Of a stretch of DNA of 64,000 bases, positions 16,825 to 24,460 are shown piece after piece. The translations under genes and the position numbers were made by a program. Each line of letters opens with the position of its first letter. Positions within the stretch are counted from its first letter, which is position 1. Source of the stretch: an uncultured Pseudomonas sp. (lineage in GTDB: Bacteria > Pseudomonadota > Gammaproteobacteria > Pseudomonadales > Pseudomonadaceae); the NCBI GenBank assembly GCA_943912755.1, contig CALTWF010000007.1, positions 32,225 through 96,224 on the forward strand, read 5' to 3'. Under the pieces are notes generated by a model. That model did not search any database. It saw only the letters and a program-made list of their open reading frames with translations, and was not told where the DNA came from.

Positions 16825-18027
16825 ATGCCCCAGCCCACAGCCCCCCGCCCCCTCGACGGCATCACCGTGGTCAGCCTCGAACACGCCATCGCCGCGCCCT
16901 TCTGCACCCGCCAGCTGGCCGATCTCGGCGCCCGGGTAATCAAGGTCGAACGCCCCGGCGTCGGCGACTTCGCCCGTGGCTACGACCAGCGGGTCAACGG
17001 CCTGGCCTCGCACTTCGTGTGGACCAACCGCTCCAAGGAAAGCCTGACCCTGGACCTCAAGCAGCCCATCGCCGGCGATATCCTCGACCGCCTGCTGGAA
17101 GGCGCCGACGTGCTGGTGCAGAACCTCGCCCCCGGCGCCGCCGCGCGCCTGGGCCTGTCCTTCGACACGCTGCACCAGCGCTTTCCCCGGCTGATCGTCT
17201 GCGATATCTCCGGCTACGGCGCCGGCGGCCCCTACGAGCGCAAGAAGGCCTACGACCTGCTGATCCAGAGCGAAGGCGGCTTTCTTTCGGTGACCGGCGG
17301 CCCCGGCGCCGACGACATGGCCAAGGCCGGCTGCTCGATCGCCGATATCGCCGCCGGTATGTACGCCTACACCGGCATCCTCGGCGCCCTGCTGCTGCGC
17401 GACACAACCGGCCAAGGCAGCCACCTCGACGTGTCGATGCTGGAAAGCCTGGTGGAGTGGATGAACTACCCGCTGTACTACGCCTACGACGGCGCCCCGC
17501 CGCCGCCGCGGGCCGGCGCCGCGCACGCCACCATCTACCCCTACGGGCCATTCCCGGTGGGCGATGGCCAGACGGTGATGCTCGGCCTGCAGAACGAACG
17601 GGAATGGCAGCTGTTCTGCACCACGGTGCTGGAGCAGCCGGCACTGGCCGAGGACCCGCGCTTCGACGCCAACTTCCGCCGGGTGGAAAACCGCGAGGCG
17701 CTGCGCGCACTGATAGTCGAGGCCTTTGCCGGCCTCGATCTGCAACAGGTCAGCGAACGCCTGGAGCGGGCGCAGATCGCCAATGCCCGGGTCAACGATA
17801 TGCAGGGCGTGTGGAACCACCCGCAACTCAAGGCCCGTGAGCGCTGGCGCCAGGTGGCGACCCCGGGCGGCGCGGTGCCGAGCCTGCTGCCGCCGGCCAG
17901 CAGCAATGCCTTTGAGCCGCGCATGGCGGCGGTGCCGGCGCTGGGCGAGCACAGCGTCGCGATCCTGGAGCAACTGGGCCTGTCCAGCGCACGCATCGCC
18001 GAATTACGCGCCGCGGGGGCCATCTGA
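16825..18027 (+). CDS. CaiB/BaiF family (class III) CoA-transferase, Ict-like
   Basis: 400 residues of the family III CoA-transferases. The N-terminal half has LEHAIAAPFCTRQLADLGA and KVERPGVGDFAR; the catalytic Asp lies in KKAYDLLIQSEGG (~residue 145-160). Such enzymes move CoA from succinyl-CoA or a similar donor to a carboxylate. With a MaoC-type hydratase and a CitE-like lyase next to it, the order matches the itaconate route (itaconate CoA-transferase, itaconyl-CoA hydratase, citramalyl-CoA lyase). Start at MPQPTAPRP; an in-frame ATG 24 bp upstream is possible. The stop overlaps the next start by one base. Confidence 0.88.
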   Translation: MPQPTAPRPLDGITVVSLEHAIAAPFCTRQLADLGARVIKVERPGVGDFARGYDQRVNGLASHFVWTNRSKESLTLDLKQPIAGDILDRLLEGADVLVQNLAPGAAARLGLSFDTLHQRFPRLIVCDISGYGAGGPYERKKAYDLLIQSEGGFLSVTGGPGADDMAKAGCSIADIAAGMYAYTGILGALLLRDTTGQGSHLDVSMLESLVEWMNYPLYYAYDGAPPPPRAGAAHATIYPYGPFPVGDGQTVMLGLQNEREWQLFCTTVLEQPALAEDPRFDANFRRVENREALRALIVEAFAGLDLQQVSERLERAQIANARVNDMQGVWNHPQLKARERWRQVATPGGAVPSLLPPASSNAFEPRMAAVPALGEHSVAILEQLGLSSARIAELRAAGAI

Positions 18028-18890
18028 TGAACAGCACTGGAGCAAGCCCGATGAACACCCCGGATCCCCGCGCGTGGATCGGCCGCATCGAAGAAAGCCG
18101 CGACCAGATCAGCCACAACCTGGTCAAGCGCATCGCCGCCACCCTCGGCGAACCCGCCCCGCCAGCGGGCCAGGCCCTGCCGCCACTGTGGCACTGGGCG
18201 TTCTTCCAGGAGCCGGTGAGCGAGGACGGTCTCGGCGCCGACGGCCACCCGGCCCGGGGCGGTTTCCTGCCGCCGGCCGAGGGGCGCAATCGCATGTGGG
18301 CCGGCAGCCGCCTGGCCTTCCGCAAGGCGCTGCGGGTCGGCGCCGAGGTGGAACGCCTGTCGACCATCATCGATGTCGAGGAAAAGCACGGCCGCAGCGG
18401 CGCGCTGCTGTTCGTCACGGTTCGCCACGAATTCTTCCAGGACGGCGAATGCGTGCTGGTGGACGAGCAGGACATCGTCTACCGCGAGCCCTCGCCGCCC
18501 AGGCTCGGCGGCACCGAGGCGCTGCCCGCGGGCCAGTGGCGCGAGGCCGTGCAACCCAGCGCGACCCTGCTGTTCCGCTACTCGGCGGTGACCTTCAACG
18601 GCCACCGCATACATTACGACTGGCCCTATGTCACCGAGGCCGAGGGCTATCCGGGGCTGGTGGTCCACGGCCCGCTGATCGCCACCCTGAGCCTGCGCGC
18701 CTTTGTCCGGGCCAATCCGGGGGTGACCTTGAACAGTTTCAGCTTCCGCGGCGTGCGCCCGCTGATCGCGCCGACGCCGTTCGAGGTGGGCGGGCGCATC
18801 GTCGAGCCGGGCAAGGCGCAGGTCTGGGCCGGCAACGGCGACGGCAGCGCGCAACTGGGTGAAATCGGCTTTACGGGAGTTCCGGCATGA
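18027..18890 (+). CDS. MaoC/HTD2-like dicarboxylyl-CoA hydratase, Ich-like
   Basis: 287 residues with a double hot-dog layout. The C-terminal half carries NGHRIHYDWPYVTEAEGYPG and GLVVHGPLIATL, the hydratase signature also seen in mesaconyl-C4-CoA and itaconyl-CoA hydratases; the N-terminal half has HWAFFQEPV and RMWAGSRL. Length agrees with that group. It would hydrate an enoyl-CoA (itaconyl-CoA to citramalyl-CoA is the best guess). Start at the ATG overlapping the CoA-transferase stop (TGATG); an internal ATG at 18051 with GGAG upstream is an alternative. The end overlaps the lyase gene by 4 bp. Confidence 0.83.
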   Translation: MNSTGASPMNTPDPRAWIGRIEESRDQISHNLVKRIAATLGEPAPPAGQALPPLWHWAFFQEPVSEDGLGADGHPARGGFLPPAEGRNRMWAGSRLAFRKALRVGAEVERLSTIIDVEEKHGRSGALLFVTVRHEFFQDGECVLVDEQDIVYREPSPPRLGGTEALPAGQWREAVQPSATLLFRYSAVTFNGHRIHYDWPYVTEAEGYPGLVVHGPLIATLSLRAFVRANPGVTLNSFSFRGVRPLIAPTPFEVGGRIVEPGKAQVWAGNGDGSAQLGEIGFTGVPA

Positions 18891-19696
18891 ACCTGGTCCG
18901 CAGTGCACTGTTCGTTCCCGCGACCCGCCCGGAGCGGATCGCCAAGGCCCTGGCCAGCGGCGCCGACCGGGTCATCGTCGATCTGGAAGATGCCGTGGAG
19001 GAAGCCCTCAAGGACCAGGCGCGGGACAACCTCGCGCGCTTCCTGGTCGAGCAGCCCGGGGCACGGCTGCTGGTGCGGGTCAATGCGCCGGGGCATCGCG
19101 GCCATGACGCCGACCTCGCCCTGTGCCGCGAGCATGCCGGGGTGAGCGGGATTCTCCTGCCCAAGGCGGAGACCCCGGCGCAGGTGGCGCTGGCCCATGC
19201 CAGCGGCAAGCCGGTATGGCCGATCATCGAAAGCGCTCGCGGCCTGGCTGGCGTGGCCGAGCTGGCCCGGGCACCGGGGGTGGAGCGCCTGTCGTTCGGC
19301 AGCCTCGACCTCGGCCTGGACCTCGACCTGCGCCATGGCAGCCGCGCCGCCGCCCAGGTGCTGAACCAGGCCCGCTATGCGGTGTTGCTGCACAGCCGGG
19401 CGGCGGGCCTGGCCCCGGCGCTGGACGGGGTGTACCCGGATATCGCCGACAGTGACGGGCTGCGCGAATCGGTGCAGTTCGCCCGTGACATGGGCTTCGG
19501 TGGTGCCTTGTGCATTCACCCGGGCCAGGTGGCGGTGATCCATGCCGCGTTGCGTCCGGATGAGCAGGAGCTGGACTGGGCACAACGGGTCAGCGCAGCG
19601 GCGGCCGGTGGTGCCGGGGTGTTCGTGCTCGACGGGCAGATGGTCGACGCCCCGGTGATCGCCCGGGCCCGGGCCATCCTGCAACGGGCCGGATAA
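18887..19696 (+). CDS. HpcH/HpaI-CitE family acyl-CoA lyase, citramalyl-CoA lyase-like
   Basis: 269 residues, a CitE-like TIM-barrel lyase. The start RSALFVPATRPERIAKA, the metal/acid segment VIVDLEDAVEE, RVNAPGHRGHDADL and PIIESARGLAGV are family landmarks. In the itaconate pathway this enzyme splits citramalyl-CoA to acetyl-CoA and pyruvate. It is translationally coupled to the hydratase (ATGA overlap) and ends the structural part of the operon, before a BIME and a TetR gene. Substrate is assigned from gene order, not from sequence alone. Confidence 0.87.
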   Translation: MNLVRSALFVPATRPERIAKALASGADRVIVDLEDAVEEALKDQARDNLARFLVEQPGARLLVRVNAPGHRGHDADLALCREHAGVSGILLPKAETPAQVALAHASGKPVWPIIESARGLAGVAELARAPGVERLSFGSLDLGLDLDLRHGSRAAAQVLNQARYAVLLHSRAAGLAPALDGVYPDIADSDGLRESVQFARDMGFGGALCIHPGQVAVIHAALRPDEQELDWAQRVSAAAAGGAGVFVLDGQMVDAPVIARARAILQRAG

Positions 19697-19712
19697 ACCG
19701 ACGCGCAAACCC

Positions 19713-19784
19713 GTGGGAGCGGCTGTTAGCCGCGATGGCGTTAGTGAATTCACCGACGTCATCGCGGCTAACAGCCGCTCCCAC
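19713..19784. repeat. REP/BIME palindrome
   Basis: 72 bp: arms GTGGGAGCGGCTGTTAGC and its complement around a spacer that is nearly the same as in 51381-51450 (GCGATGGCGTTAGTG...CACCGACGTCATCGCGG). It separates the lyase gene from the TetR gene. Confidence 0.85.
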
Positions 19785-19799
19785 AAAGGAGGCCATGCC

Positions 19800-20411
19800 A
19801 TGCCCCAGACCGCGACCCACGCGCCGCAATGCGCCCGCTATATCCTCGACGCCGCCCGCGACCTGCTGGCCGAAGTCGGCTACGGCGCCATGTCCATGCG
19901 CCAGCTGGCCAGCCGCGCCGGGATCCTGCCCGGCAGCCTGTACCATCATGTCGCCAGCAAGCAGGAACTGCTGCTGTATGTGCTGATCGACCTGCACCAG
20001 CAGCGCGAGGCGGCCTGGAAAAGCCGCTCGCGCAGCACCGCCAGGGCCGGCAAACTGCGCACCTTCATTGCCTTCGCCCTCGACCGGCAGACGGCCCACC
20101 CCGCCGAATCACTGATTCTCGAACATGAGGTCCGCCACCTGCCCGCCGCACAGCAACGCTGGCTGGAACAACGCGGCCATGGCCTGTGCCCGCCGTTGCA
20201 ACGCCTGCTGGAACGCGACGGCCTGGCCCGCCAGGACGCCCATGGTGCCGCCGTGACGATCATGGCCCTGCTCGGCGGCGCCCATGCCCTGCGCCGGGAC
20301 ACCGAGCGCTGGCCGGCCGCGCGCCTGCAAAGCCATTTCCATCAACTGGCGTTGCGCTTGCTGGAGGGATCGTCCTCCGCCGCCACGTCGCCACGTTCCC
20401 TGAGCAACTGA
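19800..20411 (+). CDS. TetR-family transcriptional regulator
   Basis: 203 residues. The N-terminal helix-turn-helix reads LAEVGYGAMSMRQLASRAGI and LPGSLYHHVASKQELL, classic TetR; the remainder is an all-helical ligand domain. Start at ATG 19800, which has AAAGGAGG at good spacing; an in-frame start further upstream would translate the BIME and is rejected. It follows the CoA-pathway operon and probably represses it or the operon's own promoter. Its last 70 bp overlap the convergent LysR gene. Confidence 0.9.
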   Translation: MPQTATHAPQCARYILDAARDLLAEVGYGAMSMRQLASRAGILPGSLYHHVASKQELLLYVLIDLHQQREAAWKSRSRSTARAGKLRTFIAFALDRQTAHPAESLILEHEVRHLPAAQQRWLEQRGHGLCPPLQRLLERDGLARQDAHGAAVTIMALLGGAHALRRDTERWPAARLQSHFHQLALRLLEGSSSAATSPRSLSN

Positions 20412-21247
20412 ACGAAACTGGCCAGGCAGCGCGACACCATGCCCCGCCGCCAGACCAGCCAGGTGCGCAGATAGCGGAAGCGCTCCGACAGCGGCCAGAC
20501 GCTGACCGTGCTGCAGCCCGGCATGCTGTCGAGCATGCTGCGCGGCATCAGCGCCAGGCCGGCGCCGGCGCTGACGCAGGCGAGCATGCCGTGGTAGGAC
20601 TCCATTTCGAGGATCTTGCCCGGCACCGCCGCGTCCGCGGCGAACCAGCTTTCGAAGTGATGGCGGTACGAGCAGTTGGCGCGGAAGGCGTAGATGGTCG
20701 AGCCGTTGACCTCGGCGGCGCGGCTGATGGGCGGGTGGTTCAACGGCGCGATCAGCACCATTTCCTCGGTAAACACCGGCACCCCTTCCAGCGCCGGGTG
20801 CAACACCGGCCCGTCGACGAAGGCGGCGCTCAGGCGCCCGGCCAGCACGCCGTCGATCATCGCCCCCGAGGGGCCGGTGCTGAGGTCCAGCTCGACCTTG
20901 GCGTAGAGCTGGTTATAGGCCGCCAGCACGGCAGGAATGCGCACCGCCGCCGTGCTTTCCAGCGAGCCGAGGGCGAAGGCGCCCTGGGGCTCGTCGCCGG
21001 CCACGGTCTGCCGCGCCTCGGCCACCAGGTCGAGAATGCGCCTCACATAGTCGAGGAAGTTCCACCCGGCCGGCGACAGGCGCAGGCGGCTTTTCTCGCG
21101 GATGAACAGTTCGGCACCCAGTTCTTCCTCCAGTTGTCGGATTCTCGTGGTCAGGTTCGACGGCACCCGATGAATGTGCTGGGCCGCCGCACTGATGCTG
21201 CCCTGCTCTGCCACGGCCTTGAACATCTCCAGCTGGACCAGATCCAT
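20342..21247 (-). CDS. LysR-family regulator, PtrR/YneJ-like
   Basis: 301-residue LTTR with HTH AEQGSISAAAQHIHRVPSNLTTR and an effector domain. The HTH sequence HRVPSNLTTRIRQLEEELGAELF resembles the PtrR (YneJ) branch, and the gene is divergent from a Sad-like succinate-semialdehyde dehydrogenase, the same pairing as E. coli yneJ-sad. The 106-bp gap between them holds a long dyad. The 3' end overlaps the convergent TetR gene by 70 bp. Confidence 0.88.
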   Translation of the reverse strand: MDLVQLEMFKAVAEQGSISAAAQHIHRVPSNLTTRIRQLEEELGAELFIREKSRLRLSPAGWNFLDYVRRILDLVAEARQTVAGDEPQGAFALGSLESTAAVRIPAVLAAYNQLYAKVELDLSTGPSGAMIDGVLAGRLSAAFVDGPVLHPALEGVPVFTEEMVLIAPLNHPPISRAAEVNGSTIYAFRANCSYRHHFESWFAADAAVPGKILEMESYHGMLACVSAGAGLALMPRSMLDSMPGCSTVSVWPLSERFRYLRTWLVWRRGMVSRCLASFVQLLRERGDVAAEDDPSSKRNAS

Positions 21248-21260
21248 AGAGTCATTCTCT

Positions 21261-21314
21261 CTGCGTGAATGTTTCGCTCAGTATTATTCAGTTTCTGCGA
21301 AACATACAACGCAG
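21261..21314. promoter_or_regulatory. Long dyad in the LysR/sad-like divergent promoter
   Basis: Two nested inverted repeats: outer CTGCGT (21261-21266) with ACGCAG (21309-21314), and inner ATGTTTCGC (21269-21277) with GCGAAACAT (21297-21305), both perfect. It lies centrally between the divergent starts and is the likely binding site of the LysR protein (inference). Confidence 0.65.
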
Positions 21315-21353
21315 TAGGCTCCACCTCATACACCGTCCACGAGAACGCCAAAA

Positions 21354-22745
21354 ATGACCGTGATCAGCCACCAGACCCATGCCTTGTCGATCAACCCTGC
21401 CAACGGCGAGCAGATCGGCCACTACGCCTACGAAGATGACGCCGCCCTCGACGCCGCCCTGGCCCGTGCCGCAGCCGGCTATGCGGTATGGCGCCGTACG
21501 CCACTGGACAGCCGCGTCAGCCAGTTGCGCGCCCTGGGTGCCGCGCTGCGCGACAACGCCGAAGCCATGGCGCTGATGATCACCGACGAAATGGGCAAAC
21601 CGATCGCCCAGGCCCGTGGCGAAATCGAGAAATGCGCCCAGCTCTGCGACTGGTACGCCGAAGCCGGCCCGGCCATGCTCGCCCCCGAGCCGGCCCCGGT
21701 ACCGGTGGGCAAGGCGCGTATCGAATACCGTCCGCTCGGCCCGCTGCTGGCGGTGATGCCGTGGAACTTCCCGATCTGGCAGGTACTGCGCGGCGCCGTG
21801 CCGGCCTTGCTGGCCGGCAACACCTACGTGCTCAAGCACGCACCGAACGTGATGGGCAGCGCCTACCTGCTGCTGGATGCGTTCAAGCGCGCCGGCTTCC
21901 CCGAGGGCGTGTTCGAGGTGATCAACGTCACTCCTGATGGCGTGTCCAAGGCCATCGCCGACCCGCGTATCGCCGCCGTGACCCTGACCGGCAGCGTGCG
22001 CGCCGGTACCGCCATCGGCGCCCAGGCCGGTGCCGCGCTGAAGAAATGTGTGCTGGAACTGGGCGGCTCCGACCCGTTCATCGTGCTCAACGACGCCGAC
22101 CTCGACGAAGCGGTGAAAGCTGCGGTCATCGGTCGCTACCAGAACACCGGCCAGGTCTGCGCCGCGGCCAAGCGCCTGATCGTCGAGGCTGGTGTAGTCG
22201 AGGCTTTCACCGAGAAATTCGTCGCCCTGACCCGCGAACTGGTGATGGGTGCCCCGCGCAATGCCGACACCTATATCGGCCCGATGGCCCGCTTCGACCT
22301 GCGCGACGAGCTGGATGGCCAGGTCCAGGCGACCCTGGCCGAAGGCGCCACCTTGCTGCTCGGTGGTGGCAAGGCCGACGGCGAAGGCAACTACTACCTG
22401 CCGACCGTGCTGGCCGATGTCACCGACCAGATGACCTCGTTCAAGCAGGAGCTGTTCGGCCCGGTGGCCTCGATCATCACCGCCCGCGATGCCCGGCATG
22501 CCCTGCAACTGGCCAACGACAGCGAATTCGGCCTGGCGTCCACGATCTACACCGCTAACGTCGAGCTGGCCGAGCAACTGGTGGAAGAGCTGGATACCGG
22601 CGGCATCTTCATCAATGGCTACTGCGCCAGCGACCCGCGGGTGACCTTCGGTGGCGTGAAGAAGAGTGGTTTCGGGCGCGAGCTGTCGCACTTTGGTGTG
22701 CGCGAGTTCTGCAATGCGCAGACGGTGTGGCTGGATCGGAACTGA
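21354..22745 (+). CDS. sad: NAD(P)+-dependent semialdehyde dehydrogenase, Sad/YneI-like
   Basis: 463 residues of the aldehyde dehydrogenase superfamily. Catalytic features: VMPWNFPIWQVLR, Glu in LELGGSDPF, Cys in NTGQVCAAAKRL, and the C-terminal FGGVKKSGFGREL. The ELGGSDPFIV variant and the short N-terminus are those of the Sad/YneI group, which oxidises succinate semialdehyde and related short aldehydes. The divergent PtrR-like LysR supports the name, though other semialdehydes are possible. The gene is monocistronic and followed by a 280-bp REP region. Confidence 0.85.
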   Translation: MTVISHQTHALSINPANGEQIGHYAYEDDAALDAALARAAAGYAVWRRTPLDSRVSQLRALGAALRDNAEAMALMITDEMGKPIAQARGEIEKCAQLCDWYAEAGPAMLAPEPAPVPVGKARIEYRPLGPLLAVMPWNFPIWQVLRGAVPALLAGNTYVLKHAPNVMGSAYLLLDAFKRAGFPEGVFEVINVTPDGVSKAIADPRIAAVTLTGSVRAGTAIGAQAGAALKKCVLELGGSDPFIVLNDADLDEAVKAAVIGRYQNTGQVCAAAKRLIVEAGVVEAFTEKFVALTRELVMGAPRNADTYIGPMARFDLRDELDGQVQATLAEGATLLLGGGKADGEGNYYLPTVLADVTDQMTSFKQELFGPVASIITARDARHALQLANDSEFGLASTIYTANVELAEQLVEELDTGGIFINGYCASDPRVTFGGVKKSGFGRELSHFGVREFCNAQTVWLDRN

Positions 22746-22788
22746 GGTAACGCAACCACCGGTGGGAGATCATGCAGACTGGGTTGTA

Positions 22789-23023
22789 GCTGCTGGCCCC
22801 ATCGCCGGCAAGCCGGCTCCCACAGGGTCAGCGGTGCATGCAATCCCTGTGGGAGATTCTATGGTGGCAGGCAAGCAGATTGATGTTGTGACTGCTGGCC
22901 TCATCGTCGGCAAGCGGATCGCCGCCCGGCCGACTCCCACAGGGTTCTGGGCCAGCCTCAGTATCTGTGCTCGACGCGGTCACTGTGGGAGCTGGCTTGC
23001 CAGCGATGAGGCCGGCACTGACA
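22789..23023. repeat. Cluster of REP units with a 69-bp shared segment
   Basis: Several REP-like arms (GCCGGCTCCCAC, GTGGGAGCTGGCTTGCCAGC) fill the gap between the convergent sad-like and aldehyde dehydrogenase genes. Bases 22846-22914 match 38680-38748 at 64 of 69 positions, including non-REP spacer sequence. Confidence 0.8.
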
Positions 23024-24448
23024 TCACCCCAGGCAACGGGTCACATGCTTGACCGACTGATACGCCGACAAGCCCCACGGCCCCAGCTCGCGGCCGATGC
23101 CGCTGCCCTTGGTGCCGCCCCATGAGGTTTCGACGAACACCGCCTGGATCGAGTTGATCCAGACATGCCCGACTTCCAGGGCATCGGCGACCCGCTCGGC
23201 GCGCTCAAGGTCAGCACTGACCACCGTGGCCACCAGGCCGAAACGGCTGTCGTTGGCCAGGGCAATGGCTTCTTCCTCGCTACGGAAACGCTGGCTGCAC
23301 AGCACCGGGCCGAAGATTTCCTCGCTCCACAGGCGGCTGTGCGCCGGTACGTCGGCGTACAGGGTCGGGCTGACGAACCAGCCGGCACGGTCCAGCGGCT
23401 TGCCGCCAGCCAGGCATTTCAGGCCCTCTTCCTTCGCCACGGCAAAGTACGCCGCCACCTTGAGCCATTGGCCCTGGCTGGTCAGCGGGCCCATGTCGAC
23501 TTCCTCGCTCAGCGGGTTGCCAACGCGCAACTGCTCCAGTGCGACTTGCAGCTTGCCCAGCAAGGCATCGGCGATTCCGTCCTGGATCAGCAGGCGCGAG
23601 GTGGCCGAGCACATCTGCCCGGCGTTCCAGCAGATGCCGGCGACGATCCATTCCACCGCCTGGTCCAGGTCGCAGTCGTCGAACACCACGATGGCCGACT
23701 TGCCGCCCAGCTCCAGGGTCACCGGCCGGCATTGCGCCGAGGCACTGCGCATCACCTGGCTGCCGACGGTGTTGCTGCCGGTGAACGACAGCTTGTCGAG
23801 GCCGTTGTGGTTGCTCAGGGCGATGCCGGTCTCGGCCTTGCCCACCACGATGTTCAGCACGCCCGCCGGCAGGCCCAATTGCTCGGCGATCTGCCCGTAG
23901 CTCTGCTCGATCAGCGGGGTGATCTCCGACGGCTTGAGCACCACGGTGCAACCGGCGGCCAGGGCCGGGGCGAGTTTCCAGGCGCTGGTCACCAGCGGGA
24001 AGTTCCACGGCACGATCAGGCCGACCACGCCTACCGGCTCCAGGCGGGTGCGGGCGCTGAAGCCAGGGGCGGCCAGGGCCACGCTCGGGTCCTTCTGCGC
24101 TTGCTGTTCGATCAGGTCGGCGTAGTAGGCGAAGGTGGCGACGGCGTCGTCCAGGTCGACTTCCGCCTCATGCCGCGGCTTGCCGTTGTTGCGCATCTGC
24201 AGGGCAATCAGTTCCTCGCGGCGCACGCCCAGTTGCTCGGCGAAACCGCGCAGGTAGCCGGCGCGGGTCGCCACGTCGGTGCTTTTCCATGCCGGCAGGG
24301 CCTGGCGTGCAGCGGCCACGGCCTCGTCGACCTGGGCGGCACTGGCCGCCAGCAGTTCGGCGAAGGGCTCGCCCAGGGACGGATCGAAGACCTTGATGCA
24401 GTCGGCAGTGGCGCCATCCACCCAGCGGCCGGCGATGTAATGAGTCAT
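23024..24448 (-). CDS. NAD+-dependent aldehyde dehydrogenase (betaine-aldehyde dehydrogenase-like)
   Basis: 474 residues, full-length ALDH. Catalytic Glu in LELGGKSAIV, Cys in NAGQMCSATSRLL, cofactor pocket IVPWNFPLVTSAWKLAPAL, C-terminal WGGTKGSGIGRELG. Closest in style to betaine/aminoaldehyde dehydrogenases, but that subgroup is broad. It follows the NCS1 permease gene by 12 bp, so the two are surely co-transcribed with the NTF2-like gene. Substrate would be an aldehyde derived from what the permease imports. Confidence 0.88.
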   Translation of the reverse strand: MTHYIAGRWVDGATADCIKVFDPSLGEPFAELLAASAAQVDEAVAAARQALPAWKSTDVATRAGYLRGFAEQLGVRREELIALQMRNNGKPRHEAEVDLDDAVATFAYYADLIEQQAQKDPSVALAAPGFSARTRLEPVGVVGLIVPWNFPLVTSAWKLAPALAAGCTVVLKPSEITPLIEQSYGQIAEQLGLPAGVLNIVVGKAETGIALSNHNGLDKLSFTGSNTVGSQVMRSASAQCRPVTLELGGKSAIVVFDDCDLDQAVEWIVAGICWNAGQMCSATSRLLIQDGIADALLGKLQVALEQLRVGNPLSEEVDMGPLTSQGQWLKVAAYFAVAKEEGLKCLAGGKPLDRAGWFVSPTLYADVPAHSRLWSEEIFGPVLCSQRFRSEEEAIALANDSRFGLVATVVSADLERAERVADALEVGHVWINSIQAVFVETSWGGTKGSGIGRELGPWGLSAYQSVKHVTRCLG

Positions 24449-24460
24449 GTGCAGCTCCAG

